A stretch of 64,000 bases of DNA from Paracoccus mutanolyticus (GCF_003285265.1 NZ_CP030239.1:3380131-3444130); one strand, 5' to 3'. Shown: positions 19,519 through 30,941, counted from the first letter of the stretch. Program-made: numbers and translations. The notes: generated by a model from the letters alone, not told the origin.

Positions 19519-20268
19519 ATAGCCCTTCTGAAAATGACCGATACAGGCCTGAACGATCCCACCTTGATGCCGGCCTTGCGGCCCTCGGGCTCGCGCACCG
19601 AGACCACCTCGAGCCGCGGCGCGACCTCGACCCCGTAATCGGCCGGGGTCTTCTCCTCCAGCGGCTTCTTCTTGGCCTTCATGATGTTCGGAAGGCTCGC
19701 ATAGCGCGGCTCGTTCAGCCGCAGGTCGGCGGTCACGACCGCGGGCAGGCCGACCTCGATGGTCTGCAGGCCGCCGTCGACCTCGCGCGTCACCTTGGCC
19801 CTGGCCCCCTCGATCTCGAGCTTCGAGGCGAAGGTCGCCTGGCCCCAGCCCAGAAGCGCCGCCAGCATCTGCCCGGTCGCGTTCATGTCGTTGTCGATGG
19901 CCTGCTTGCCCGCGATGACCAGCTCGGCGCCCTCGGCCCTGGCCACCGCGGCCAGGATCTTGGCCACCGCCAAGGGCTCGATGTCCTGGTGCACGTCATC
20001 CGCAGCAGCGACGAGAATGGCCCGGTCCGCGCCCATCGCCAGCGCCGTGCGCAGAGTTTCCTGAGCCTGCTTCACGCCGATGCGTGACCGCGATCACCTC
20101 ATCGGCCTTGCCGGCTTCCTTCAGGCGGATCGCCTCCTCGACCGCGATCTCGTCGAACGGGTTCATCGACATCTTCACATTCGCAAGGTCAACCCCAGAC
20201 CCGTCGCTCCGAACCCGAGCCTTCACGTTGTAGTCAATAACCCGCTTTACCGGGATGAGGATCTTCAT
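19506..20268 (-). CDS. etfB: Electron transfer flavoprotein beta subunit (frameshifted)
   Basis: Starts [20 protein letters not shown], the standard EtfB N-terminus. It continues [52 protein letters not shown] (AMP-binding region) and [21 protein letters not shown] frame slip near 20085 separates the N-terminus from the rest, and the last 15 or so residues and stop codon (near 19510-19560) are unclear. It is the first gene of the etfB-etfA pair, about 190 bases after the flavoprotein demethylase. Confidence 0.9.
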
Positions 20269-20453
20269 CACAAATCCTGTCGTTGGTGTCATCCGTCATA
20301 CGCGCCGCGCTCCGAAGGGCGAGCGGCGGTTCATCCAGGCGCATGGCGGCCGCACGTCCCGGAGGCGGCAGGCAGGCATTCTGCAGGGCTCCGGTGCGCG
20401 ACATGACTCTCCTGGATATCAGGGCGCGCCGATCCCATCGGCGCGCCAAAGCA

Positions 20454-22490
20454 TTACAGATCCTTGACCAGCCGCAGCGCGTCGTAGATCGCGGCATGGG
20501 TGTTGCGGGCGGCCACCGCATCGCCGATGCGGAACAGGCGGAACTTGCCCTCGGGGTTCTTGCGGACATTCTGAAACCCGCCGGTGGTCAGCGCCTCGTA
20601 GTCGACCTCGCCCAGGTTCGAGGAGAGGGGCTTCAGGTCGAAATACAACTCGTCCAGCGGGCGCGTGCCGTGGTTGACCACCACCTGATCGACCAGCCGC
20701 TCGCGGGTGACGCCGCCGTAATCGCTGCCCAGTGTCGCGCGCAGCTGGTTGCCGTCGCGCGCGACCTGCATCAGCCGCCAGGTCACGGTGAAGGTGGTGT
20801 CCAGCTTTTGCAGGCTGCGCATGTAGGGAACCAGGTTCATCGCCATCACCTCGGGCGAGAAGCTGCGGTCCGGCGTCACGATTTCCACCCTGGCGCCGGT
20901 CGCGGCGATCAGGTCGGCGGCCTGCAGCGCGGCATGGTCGCCCGCGTCGTCATAGACCAGCACGTTCTGGCCCGGTTTCACGTCGCCGGAAAGAATGTCC
21001 CAGGCGGACACCACCAGATCGTTGCCCTCGGTCAGAACCTCGGTATGGGGCAGGCCGCCGGTGGCGACGATGACCTCGTCCGGGTCGGTCGCCAGCACGT
21101 CCTCGGCCTCGGCGAAGGTGTTGAAGTTGAAGGTGACGCCGTGCTTTTCGCACATGGCCTGCCGCCAGGCGATGATCGAGATCATCTCGCGCCGCCGTTC
21201 CTGCAGCGCGGTCAGGCGGATCTGGCCGCCGGGCTGGTCGGCGGCCTCGAAGACCGTCACGGCATGGCCGCGCTCGGCCGCGACGCGGGCGGCCTCCATC
21301 CCGGCGGGGCCTGCCCCGACGATGGTGACGCGCTTTTTCGTGGGCGCGGCAGGGATGGTGTGGGGCATCGTTTCCTCGCGCCCCGTTGCGGCGTTGTGCA
21401 GGCAGAAGGCCAGCCCGCCCTGATAGATGCGGTCGAGGCAATAGTTCGCGCCGACGCAGGGGCGAATGTCGTCCTCGCGCCCCTCGATCACCTTGCGGAC
21501 CAGATGCGGGTCGGCCATGTGGGCGCGGGTCATGCCGACCATGTCCAGCAGCCCTGCGGCGATGGCGTGGCGCGCGGTCGGCACGTCGGGGATCTTGGCG
21601 GCGTGGAAGGTCGGGAAATTGGTGGCCTTGCGGATCGCCCCGGCGAATTCCAGGTGCGGCGCATTGCGCATGCCCTGCACCGGGATCACGTCCGTCAGGC
21701 CGGCGTCGGTGTCGATATGGCCCTTGACCACGTTCAGGAAATCGACCAGCCCACTGTCCTTGAGCTTTTGCGAAATGGCGATGCCGTCCTCGGCGGTGAT
21801 GCCGCCGGGCAGATCCTCATCCCCGGTATAGCGCACGCCCAAGATGAAATCCTCGCCGCAGCGTTCGCGGATGCCCTTGAGGATGTCGAAGGTAAAGCGC
21901 AGCCGGTTGTCCAGGCTGCCGCCATAGGGGCCGTCCAGGTCGTTGGTCAGGGGCGACCAGAACTGGTCCATCAGGTGGCCATACGCCTGCAGTTCCAGCC
22001 CGTCCAGGCCCGCGGCCTTCATCCGTTCGGCGGCATCGACATAGTCGCCGATGATGCGGCTGATGTCCCAATCCTCCATCTTCTTGGGGAACGAACGGTG
22101 CGCCGCCTCGCGTTCGTGGCTGGGGGAGACGACGGGCAGCCAGTCCGCCTTGTCCCAGCGCGTGCGCCGGCCCAGGTGCGTCAGCTGGATCATCACCGCG
22201 CAGCCGTGGTCGTGGCATTCGTCGGTCAGCTTCTTCATCCAGCCGACGACCTCGTCCTTCCAGGCCAGGATGTTGTTGAAGACCGGCGGGCTGTCGCGCG
22301 ACACCGAGGCCGAGCCCGCCGTCATGGTCAGCGCCACCCCCGCCCTGGCGCGTTCGACATGATAGGCACGATAGCGGTCCTTGGGCATGCCATCCTCGGG
22401 ATAGGCAGGCTCGTGGCTGGTGATCATGATCCGGTTGCGAAGCGTCAGGTGCTTCAGCTGATAGGGCTGCAAAAGGGGATCGTTCGACAT
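20454..22490 (-). CDS. TMADH/dienoyl-CoA-reductase-like flavoprotein, probable N-methylproline demethylase (StcD-like)
   Basis: 678 residues, intact. Residues 1-370 form an old-yellow-enzyme FMN barrel (LKHLTLRNRIMITSHEPAYP, IQLTHLGRR, GLDGLELQAYGHLMDQFWSP). Residues 345-363 are the [4Fe-4S] region. Residues 387-670 bind FAD/NAD (VTIVGAGPAGMEAARVA). This layout matches trimethylamine dehydrogenase and the stachydrine N-demethylase StcD. The cluster ligands read C345, A348, C351, C363, so the second Cys of the TMADH pattern is Ala. EtfBA directly downstream is the expected acceptor. With nearby betaine transport and PutA, removal of the last methyl group to give proline is a strong inference. 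Confidence 0.85.
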   Translation of the reverse strand: MSNDPLLQPYQLKHLTLRNRIMITSHEPAYPEDGMPKDRYRAYHVERARAGVALTMTAGSASVSRDSPPVFNNILAWKDEVVGWMKKLTDECHDHGCAVMIQLTHLGRRTRWDKADWLPVVSPSHEREAAHRSFPKKMEDWDISRIIGDYVDAAERMKAAGLDGLELQAYGHLMDQFWSPLTNDLDGPYGGSLDNRLRFTFDILKGIRERCGEDFILGVRYTGDEDLPGGITAEDGIAISQKLKDSGLVDFLNVVKGHIDTDAGLTDVIPVQGMRNAPHLEFAGAIRKATNFPTFHAAKIPDVPTARHAIAAGLLDMVGMTRAHMADPHLVRKVIEGREDDIRPCVGANYCLDRIYQGGLAFCLHNAATGREETMPHTIPAAPTKKRVTIVGAGPAGMEAARVAAERGHAVTVFEAADQPGGQIRLTALQERRREMISIIAWRQAMCEKHGVTFNFNTFAEAEDVLATDPDEVIVATGGLPHTEVLTEGNDLVVSAWDILSGDVKPGQNVLVYDDAGDHAALQAADLIAATGARVEIVTPDRSFSPEVMAMNLVPYMRSLQKLDTTFTVTWRLMQVARDGNQLRATLGSDYGGVTRERLVDQVVVNHGTRPLDELYFDLKPLSSNLGEVDYEALTTGGFQNVRKNPEGKFRLFRIGDAVAARNTHAAIYDALRLVKDL

Positions 22491-22969
22491 GGCTCTGCCT
22501 GGATGGGTGGATACTCTGCCCTTCAGCAATCCTGAAACTGTTCATTCATGTCAATTAAAAAATCATCTGTGAACGGTTAACGCCCAAAAATGAACATTAT
22601 CGGGACGAAGCCTTAGCATCCTGGGCGCGCCGCAAGGCGAATCAGCCTTCGTCAAGGACGGATCCCGCAATCGTACAACTGTTCAACAAGGTCGCCACCA
22701 CGTTCTTACCTGCATAGCAAATGCTCTATTATGAACTTTGATCCGACAGTCATGAACATTTTGTTGCAAGAACGCCGGCCATTCTGTAGCGAATATGACG
22801 GGAGACGCCTTGGGGCGGAGGATTTGCCACGGAGGAGGCAGCGCGGCCATTCGGGCCGCTGCGTGCGCACACCGGGTTCCACCGCACCGGGCCAAGGGGA
22901 AAATCAGGCGCGGCAAGCCATGCGGCGGCTCGTACGGCGCCAAGGGAACAGCCGCACAGGAAACGCAAG
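22491..22969. promoter_or_regulatory. Divergent control region between demethylase and betaine importer
   Basis: About 480 bases without a gene. It is AT-rich near 22540-22600 and 22735-22760. ATGAACATT occurs at 22590-22598 and again at 22752-22760. A related inverted copy (GTTCATT) is at 22540-22546 and TGTGAACGG at about 22569. These repeated half-sites suggest a shared operator for the divergent transcripts. No regulator gene adjoins it. Confidence 0.4.
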
Positions 22970-23966
22970 ATGCAGAAACTCGCCCTCGCCTTTGCAGCCG
23001 CCGTACCGGCGCTCGCCTTCTCGACCGCGGCACGGGCCGAATGCGGGTCGCTGACCATCGCCAGCATGAACTGGCAAAGCGCCGAGGTGCTGGCCAGCCT
23101 GGACCAGTTCATCCTGAACGAAGGCTATGGCTGCGACGCCGAGGTCACGGTGGGCGACACTGTCCCGGCCATCACCTCGCTGGTGGAAAAGGGCTCGCCC
23201 GAAATCGTTCCCGAGGGCTGGGTCGGGCTGATGCCCGAACTGTTCGAAAAGGGCCTGGCCGAGGGCAAGATCGTCTCGGTCGGCAAGGCGCTGTCGGACG
23301 GCGGTGTGCAGGGCTGGTTCATGCCCAAGTTCATCCAGGACGAACACCCCGAGATCCGCACCGTCGCGGACGTGCTGAAGCATCCCGAACTGTTTCCCGC
23401 ACCCGAGGACCCGTCCAAGGGCGCGATCTTTACCGGCCCGCAAGGCTGGGGCGGCAATGTCATCACCACGCAGCTGGCCCACGCCTTCGGGGCCGAGGAT
23501 CACGGCTTTACCCTGGTCGACCCGGGCTCGGCCGCGGGGCACGACGGCGCGGTCGCGCGGGCCTATGAACGCCACGAGGGCTGGGTCGGGTATTACTGGG
23601 CCCCGACCGCGCTTTTGGGCAAATACGAGATGGTCAAGCTGGACTTCGGCGTGCCGCTGGACATGGCGGAATGGAAACGCTGCACCTCGGTGGCCGATTG
23701 CGCCGACCCCAAGCCGAACAGCTGGCCCACCGACGAAGTCCTGACCCTGGTGGCCAAGGAGTTCGCCGAAACGACCGATCCGGCCGTCATCGACTATCTG
23801 AAAAAACGCAGCTGGTCGAACGACACGGTCAACGCGCTGATGGCTGGATGACCGAGAACCAGGCCACGGGCCAGGACGGCGCGCGCGACTTCCTGAAGAC
23901 CCACCCCGAGATTGGACCCAATGGGTCAGCCCCGAGGCGGCCGAGACCATCAAGGCTGCCCTGTAA
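22970..23966 (+). CDS. Glycine-betaine/proline-betaine-type ABC substrate-binding protein (copy 2; frameshifted at 3' end)
   Basis: About 332 residues with signal peptide MQKLALAFAAAVPALAFSTAARA. The mature part CGSLTIASMNWQSAEVLASL, WVGLMPELFEKGLAEGKIV and YYWAPTALLGKYEMVKLDF closely parallels the protein at 17262-18269. Two single-base deletions (near 23845 and 23915) split off the C-terminus, which then reads MTENQATGQDGARDFLK and ends in TIKAAL, as in the paralogue. It is the first gene of a complete importer operon, so this copy is the dedicated partner. Confidence 0.9.
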
Positions 23967-24033
23967 GATCGCCGGGGGGCCGGCCAAGGCCCGCCCCCTG
24001 CCTGTCGTAGCCCACCCGCTCCATGAGGTCGCC

Positions 24034-24921
24034 ATGACTTGGTTCGACAAGTTCCCGCAGCTGAACGACGGATTCCTTCGTGACCTGAAGAAGGTCATCG
24101 ACGACGGCTTCCGCAGCTTTACCCGCAGTTATGGCGACGCCATCGAAAGCCTGTTCGAGCCCCTGCGCCATTTTCTGGTCTGGTCGGAAAACCTGCTGAC
24201 GAGCACGCCCTGGCCGATTATCCTGATCGCCATCGCGGCCATCGCCTGGGGCGCCAGCCGCAGCGCCAGGATCGTTGTCGCCTGCATCCTGACGCTTTGC
24301 CTGATCGGCGCCTTCGGGATGTGGGATGACACGATGAAGACCATCTCGATGATCCTGACCTCGACGCTCCTCGCCATCGCGGTCGGGCTGCCCATCGGCA
24401 TCCTGATGTCGCGCTCGGACCGGGTGCAGGGGGTGGTCAATCCGGTGCTGGACGTGATGCAGACCATGCCGAGCTTCGTCTATCTGATCCCGGTGGTCAT
24501 GCTGCTGGGCATCGGCAAGGTGCCGGGGCTGATCGCCGTGGTGATCTACGCCATCCCGCCGATGATCCGCCTGACGAACCTGGGCATCCGCCAGGTGGAC
24601 AGCGAAGTGCTCGAGGCCGCCGACGCCTTCGGGTCCTCGAAATGGCAGCGCCTGATCAAGGCGGAGCTGCCGCTGGCCCTGCCCACCATCATGGCCGGCA
24701 TCAACCAGACCATCATGATGGCGCTGGCGATGGTCGTCATCGCATCCATGATCGGCGTCCAGGGCCTGGGCCAGCCGGTGCTGAAGGCGATCTCGAACCA
24801 GTATTTCACGCTGGGGCTTTTCAACGGGCTTGCCATCGTCGGTATCGCGATCCTGTTCGACCGCATCAGCCAGGCCTGGGGCCAGCGCCTGCAGAAACAC
24901 CGCGGAGGCCATCATGTCTGA
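24034..24921 (+). CDS. ProW/OpuAB-type ABC transporter permease
   Basis: About 295 residues. A soluble N-terminal segment (residues 1-50) precedes six or so membrane helices. The permease signature EAADAFGSSKWQRLIKAELP (EAA loop) lies near residue 200, and QTMPSFVYLIPVVMLLGIG is typical of quaternary-amine transporters. It starts 67 bases after the binding protein and overlaps the ATPase start by eight bases. Intact. Confidence 0.92.
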   Translation: MTWFDKFPQLNDGFLRDLKKVIDDGFRSFTRSYGDAIESLFEPLRHFLVWSENLLTSTPWPIILIAIAAIAWGASRSARIVVACILTLCLIGAFGMWDDTMKTISMILTSTLLAIAVGLPIGILMSRSDRVQGVVNPVLDVMQTMPSFVYLIPVVMLLGIGKVPGLIAVVIYAIPPMIRLTNLGIRQVDSEVLEAADAFGSSKWQRLIKAELPLALPTIMAGINQTIMMALAMVVIASMIGVQGLGQPVLKAISNQYFTLGLFNGLAIVGIAILFDRISQAWGQRLQKHRGGHHV

Positions 24922-25937
24922 ACCCATCGGAATCGAGATCCGCAACCTTTACAAGATCTTCGGCGCGCGCGGAGCGGAGTACGTCGATGCCGTCAACCGC
25001 GGCATGACCAAGCAGGAGCTGAACGACAAGCACCGCCATGTGCTGGGCCTGCGCGACATCAACATCTCGATCCCGGCCGGCGCGATCCAGGTCGTGATGG
25101 GACTGTCTGGTTCGGGCAAGTCGACGCTGATCCGCCACATCAACCGGCTGATCGAACCCACCGCCGGCCAGATCGTCATCGAGGGCCAGGACGTCGTGCA
25201 GATGGCCCCCGAGGTGCTGCGCCAGTTCCGCATGCACAAGACGGCGATGGTGTTCCAGAAATTCGGCCTGCTGCCGCACCGCACGGTCCTTGAAAACGTG
25301 GGCTACGGGCTGGAAGTGCAGGGCGTCGACTCGGCGACCCGGCACAAGACCGCGATGCGCTGGATCGAACGGGTCGGCCTGAAGGGGTTCGAGGCCAAGT
25401 ATCCCAGCCAGCTGTCGGGCGGCATGCAGCAGCGCGTGGGCCTGGCCCGCGCGCTGGCGAACGACGCCCCGATCCTGCTGATGGACGAGGCCTATTCGGC
25501 GCTGGACCCCTTGATCCGCTATGACATGCAGACGGTCCTGCTGGACCTGCAAAAGAGGTCGCAAGACCATCGTCTTCATCACCCACGACCTTGACGAGGC
25601 CTTGCGCATCGGCGACCGCATCGCGCTTTTGCGCGACGGTTCGGTCATTCAGCAGGGCACCGGGCAGGACATCGTGCTGAACCCCGCCGACGACTATGTG
25701 GCGAACTTCGTCCAGCATGTCGACCGCGGCAAGGTGGTGCAGGTGGCCTCGGTGATGGAGCCCCTGAACGGCGAGCCCCTGCCCGAACCCGTGGTGCGGT
25801 CCGACATCACCCTGACGCAGGCGCTGCGCGACATGATGGCCCGGGGCGTGCAAAGCCTGGGCGTCGAGGACCCCAGCGGCAAGCCGGTCGGGCGACTGTC
25901 GATGCAGCGCGCGATCTCGGTCTCGGCCGGGGCATAG
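24914..25937 (+). CDS. ProV/OpuAA-type ABC transporter ATP-binding protein with C-terminal CBS region (frameshifted)
   Basis: About 341 residues. The long N-terminus ([16 protein letters not shown] and an extra helix with [14 protein letters not shown]) is characteristic of ProV. Walker A is GLSGSGKST, signature [15 protein letters not shown] and Walker [13 protein letters not shown]. After a frame slip at about 25556 the sequence resumes [20 protein letters not shown]. The last 60 residues ([23 protein letters not shown]) form a single CBS-like half, which in OpuA/ProV senses ionic strength. It completes the importer. Confidence 0.9.
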
Positions 25938-25946
25938 AGGGGCGCC

Positions 25947-27445
25947 ATGACCCGACCGACGCTGGACGACCTCGATGCCGTCCATTTCGACGTGGTGATC
26001 GTCGGCGCGGGCGCCGTCGGCTGCGCGACGGCCCGCGAACTGGCGGGGCGCGGCTATCGCACCCTGCTGGTGGACCGGGGCGACATCGCCTCGGGCACCT
26101 CGGCGCGGTCCAGCCGGATGCTGTATTCGGGCCTTGGCTACCTGGCGGCGCGCTATCCGCTGTGGCAGATGGCGCTGCGGCCCCGCGACATGCTGCAGCG
26201 CCTGCGCTATACCCGCCAGGTGATGCGCTGCCGGGCCGAGCTTGTGCAGTCGATGCCCGGGCACCTGACGCGGCATGATTTCCATTACCCCTTCCGGCGC
26301 GGCGACCGCTATCCGGCCTGGCTGGTCGATCTGGGCTTCAAGCTGGTCGAGGCGCTTGGCGGCTGGCGGGTCCCCCTGGCCTATCGCCGGACGGCCGACG
26401 TGGCGGGGGCAAGCGCGCTTGCCGCCGAACTGGGCGGGCCGCTGACGGGCGTGGGGCTGTTTCAGGAATACATGTATGCCTGGCCCGAACGCATCTGCGT
26501 CGACACCGCGCTGGATGCCGAACGGCGCGGCGCGACGATCCGCACCTATACCGCGGTCACCGGATCGACCGGCTGGACCGGCGCTGGCAGGTTTCGCTGG
26601 CCGAACGCGCGCCCGGTGCGGCGGGCACGGCCCGGGTCACGGCCGATCTGGTGGTGAACGCCGCAGGTCCCTGGATCGACCGGGTGCCGGGCGGCGGAAC
26701 CGGCCCGCGCGTCCTGGGCGTCAAGGGTGTCAACGTCATGATCCGCCTGCCCGACCGCTTCCGCGGCCTGGGGCTGGAGGCGTTCTCCAGCAAGGGCGAG
26801 CCCTTCTACGTCTTTCCCTGGCGCGACCTGCATTTCATCGGTCCGACCGAAACCGTCGTCACAGGCGACCCCGACACCGTGACGGTCGACGAGGCCGAGA
26901 TCGACTATATCCTGGCCGAGGCGAACCTGCTGTTCCCCCGGCTGGGACTGGACCGCAGCCACGTGATCCATGCCTGGTGCGGCGTGCGTCCGACCTCGAC
27001 CCAGGATGGCCGGACGACCGTCCTGCCGGTTCGCGTGGTCGAGGATGCGGCGCGGCCCCGGCTGCTGGCGATCACCGGCTCGACCATCATGCTGCATCGC
27101 CACGCGGCGCGGCTGGCGGCCCGGGCCGTCGAACGGCGGCTGGGCAAGCGCGGCGCGGCGCCCCAAGGCACCATCCTGAAGCCCGAACCGCCCGCGACCC
27201 GCGCCGGGATCGAGGCATTGCTGCAGGCCGAACATGTCGTGACCCTGGCCGACCTGGTCCGCCGCCGCCTGCCCGACGGGCTGGGCCCCGATCTGGGCCA
27301 TGCCCGGGCCGAGGGGTTGTCCCATGTCATGGCGGCCGCCATGGGCTGGAGCGAGGAGCGCCGGCACGAGGAATTGCGCTGCTTTGCCGCCGAGGTCGAG
27401 CGGATCAACCCGCCCATGCGCCCCCAAGCCGCAACCGCCGCCTGA
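25947..27445 (+). CDS. FAD-dependent oxidoreductase of the glycerol-3-phosphate dehydrogenase (GlpD) type (frameshifted)
   Basis: About 499 residues. The N-terminal Rossmann motif is DVVIVGAGAVGCATARELAG and the second FAD motif is DRGDIASGTSARSSRMLYSG. After indels near 26566-26640 the rest reads NAAGPWIDRVPG, GVKGVNVMIRLPDR, FYVFPWRDLHFIGPTE and GVRPTSTQDGRTTVLP, then a helical C-terminal domain like that of GlpD. It starts nine bases after the betaine ATPase, so it is co-transcribed. No glycerol genes are present. It may oxidise an amine or hydroxy acid in the same pathway, but its substrate is unknown. Confidence 0.8.
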
Positions 27446-27467
27446 GCCGCGCGTCGGCGCGCAAGAA

Positions 27468-27493
27468 AAGGGGGACCCCGCGGGGTCCCCTTT
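27468..27493. terminator. Bidirectional terminator between the oxidoreductase and putA
   Basis: Perfect palindrome GGGGACCCCGCGGGGTCCCC flanked by A-rich and T-rich bases, lying between two convergent genes. A second GC hairpin (27506-27523, CCCGCCCG-TT-CGGGCGGG) follows without a T tract. Confidence 0.75.
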
Positions 27494-27550
27494 GCCACGG
27501 CGTCACCCGCCCGTTCGGGCGGGGACCCGCGCGGGGCCCCCTTGCCCGGT

Positions 27551-30500
27551 TCAGCCCGCCAGCAGCGCGGCATTGCCCCCGGCTGCGGTGGTGTCAACGC
27601 ACAGGTGGCGTTCGTGGGCGACATGGGCCAGGTCGGGCATGGCGGTGATCAGCTGCACGATTTCGCCATCGCGGTCCGCCAGCGCCGCGGCATAGGCGCG
27701 GCCGCGCGCCTCGTCGCCCCACCACAGCACCGCGGAAAGCTGCGGCAGCCGGGTCAGCAGCGCGGGCGCGACATCGCCATCGGCAGCAACGGCGATGCCG
27801 CCCAGCCGCTCGACCGCGGTCACCTGCGCGGCGGCGGCCGCCCGGCCCGGACCCAGACACAGGACCGGGCCCCGGGCGTGGGCGGACAGCCGGTTCAGCT
27901 CTCCGGTGGGGCCGGGCATCAGCCGCTCTTCGATCCTTTTCGGGACTGCGGCGGCCGACAGGGCGCTGCGCAGCCGGGCCTCGTCGGCCGGCGCCTTCCA
28001 CGCCATGCCGATGGCCGCCGGCGCGCCGGGCGCGAAGAAGCGCGGCACATAGCGCGGCCCGCCGGCCTTGGGCCCGGTACCCGACAGCCCCTCGCCGCCA
28101 AAGGGCTGGCTGCCCACGACCGCGCCGATCTGGTTGCGGTTGACGTAGATGTTGCCGACATGGATCGCGTCCGAGACCTCTTGCACGCGGCTGTCGATGC
28201 GGGTGTGCAGGCCAAAGGTCAGCCCGAAGCCGCGCGCGTTGATGTCGGCCACGACCTGATCCAGATCGTCGCCCCGGAAGGTCGCGACATGCAGGACCGG
28301 GCCAAAGGTTTCGCGCTCGAGGTCGGCGATGCCGCCGACCTTCAGCAGCGTCGGCGGGATGAAGTAGCCTTGGTCCGGCACGTCCAGCTTGTGCAGCACG
28401 CGGTTGTCGTTGGCCTCGATATAGCCGGCGATGTCCTTTTGCGCCTTGGGGTCGATCACCGGGCCCACGTCGGTCGACAGCGCCCAGGGGTCGCCCACGG
28501 TCAGTTCGTCCATCGCGCCCTTGATCATCTCGATCAGATGCGGGGCGATGTCTTCCTGGACGTACAGGCAGCGCAGGGCCGAACAGCGCTGCCCCGCCGA
28601 CCGGAAGCTCGAGGCCACCACGTCGCGCACCGCCTGTTCCGGCAGGGCGGTCGAATCGACCACCATCGCGTTCAGCCCGCCGGTTTCGGCGATCAGCGGC
28701 GTGCCGGGTTCCAGGTTCGCGGCCATGGTCCGGGCGATGGTCTGCGCCGTCTCGGTCGAGCCGGTAAAGACCACCCCCGCCACACGCGGGTCCGAGGTCA
28801 TGGCCGTGCCCACCACGCTGCCGCGTCCCGGCAGCAGTTGCAGCGCGGTCTTTGGCACGCCGGCCTGGTGCAGCAATTGCACCCCCAGCATCGCGATCAC
28901 CGGCGTCGGCTCGGCCGGCTTGGCGATGACGGCATTCCCCGCCATCAACGCCGCCGCGATCTGGCCGGTAAAGATCGCCAGCGGAAAGTTCCACGGCGCG
29001 ATCGCCTTGTAGGCCGCACTGTCGCTGGCGTAGTCGCCGCGGTTCTCGCGGAAAAGCCGAACACCGCGTTCGCGCAGTTCGGCCACGGCGTCGCCCAGGG
29101 TCTTGCCGGCCTCTCGGCCGAGGATGCCAAAGATGCGGGCGTGGTTTTCCTCGTAAAGGTCGGCGGCGCGGCGCAGCACGGCGGCGCGTTCCGCCGCCGG
29201 GGCGTCCCAGATGCGGGCGTCGTCGATGGCACGCCCGCGGTTTCGGCATTGACGATCCGCATCCGGCGTCTTTTCGCCGGTGGCCGGGATCATCCTCATC
29301 CTGTCGTGTGCCGGTCGGCTCCGAGACGGTCTGCGGCAAAGCATCGGGAAGGGGCAGGTCGCGCGCGGCCTCGATCGCGGCCAGCACCTGCTCGTCGCTC
29401 AGGTCGAAACCCGTCGAGTTCGGGCGGTCATCGCCGAACAGGGCCTGCGGGGTCAGCAGAGAACGCGGCGGGCGCGCCGTCGCCAGCGCGTCGAAGGGGT
29501 CGCGGGCGACCTCCTCGGGCGGGATGGCTTCGTCCACGATCTGGTTGACGAAGCTGCTGTTCGCGCCGTTTTCCAACAGGCGGCGGACCAGATAGGCCAG
29601 CAGGTCGCGATGCGCGCCGACGGGCGCGTAGATCCGGCAGCGGCCTTTCGTCTCGCGCAGGACGATGTCATGCAGCCGCTCGCCCATGCCGTGCAGGCGC
29701 TGGAATTCGAACTCGACGCCCTGGGCCATTTCCAGAATGGCGGCGACGGTCTGGGCGTTGTGGGTGGCGAATTGCGGATAGATCCGGTCGCCGTAGCCGA
29801 TCAGCTTGCGGGCATTGGCGATATAGCTGACATCGGTCGCGACCTTGCTGGTGAACAGCGGAAAGCCGGGGAAACCCTCGACCTGGGCGCGCTTGATCTC
29901 GGTGTCCCAATAGGCGCCCTTGACCAGCCGCACCATGATCTTGCGGTCCAGACGCGCGGCGGTATCGTAAAGCCAGTCGATGGTCTGGCCGGCGCGCTTG
30001 CCATAGGCCTGCACCACCACGCCGAACCCGTCCCAGCCGGCCAGCGAGGGGTCCGACAGCACCGCCTCGATCACCTTCAGGGACAGCACCAGCCGGTCCT
30101 GCTCCTCGGCGTCGATGTTCATGCCCATGCCGGCCGCCTTGGCCTGTTGCGCCAGCCGCAGCACCACCGGCACCAGTTCGGCCATGACGCGCGCTTCCTG
30201 CGCCACCTCATAGCGCGGATGCAGCGCCGAAAGCTTGATCGAGATGCCGGGGTTCATCTGGACCGAGCCCTTGTCGCAGGCTTGGCGATGGCCGCGATGG
30301 CGTCGGCATAGGCGCGGTCATAGCGTGCGGCGTCAGCCCGGTCATCGCCGCCTCGCCCAGATGTCGTAGCTGTAGGTAAAGCCCTGCGCCTCGCGCGTGC
30401 GGGCGCGGTCCAGCGCCTTGCCGATGGTCTGGCCCAGTACGAACTGGCGGCCCATTTCCTTCATCGCGCGGCCGACGGCGGACCGGATCACCGGCTCGCC

Positions 30501-30941
30501 CAGGCGGCGGACCATCCGGCGCAGCGTGCCGGCCTGGTCGTCGTCCAGCACCTTGCCGGTCAGCATCAGGGCCCAGGTCGAGGCGTTGACCAGCGACGAG
30601 GTCGCCTCGCCCAGGTGCCTGCCCCAGTCCGAGGGGGCGATCTTGTCCTCGATCAGCGCGTCGATGGTCTGGCGGTCGGGGACGCGCAGCATCGCCTCGG
30701 CCAGGCACATCAGCGCCACGCCCTCGCGCGTGGACAGCCCGTATTCCGACAGGAAATGCTCCATCAGGCTGGGCTTGGCCTCGGCCCGGATGCGGCGCAC
30801 CAGATCGGCGGCGCGGGCGGTGATCTGGGCGCGCGCGGCGGGGCTCAGCGCGGCCTGGGCGACCAGCCTGTCCAGAAGCGCCGCTTCATCCGCGAACTTG
30901 GCTTCGGTCGAAAACACGGTGGGGCTGACGGATGACGACAT
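27551..30941 (-). CDS. putA: Bifunctional proline dehydrogenase / delta-1-pyrroline-5-carboxylate dehydrogenase (frameshifted)
   Basis: About 1,130 residues. It oxidises proline to glutamate. The N-terminal arm (EHFLSEYGLSTREGVALMCLAEAMLRVPD) leads to the FAD barrel with GISIKLSALHPRYEVAQ, MVRLVKGAYWDTEIKRAQ and IYPQFATHNAQT. The aldehyde dehydrogenase domain has IAPWNFPLAIFTGQI, TGSTETA and the catalytic Cys in FRSAGQRCSALR. The C-terminus (TAMPDLAHVAHERHLCVDTT) is the short conserved tail. There is no ribbon-helix-helix domain, so it is not autoregulatory. Indels at about 30350, 30270 and 29225-29330 break the frame. Divergent PutR is the expected regulator. Confidence 0.95.

Noticed and set aside
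20283-22535. 750-residue plus-strand open frame
   Set aside because: Exact antisense shadow of the intact demethylase; rich in Gly, Ala, His and Asp with no recognisable motif.
27542-29548. 668-residue plus-strand open frame
   Set aside because: Antisense to PutA, whose catalytic motifs are clear on the other strand.
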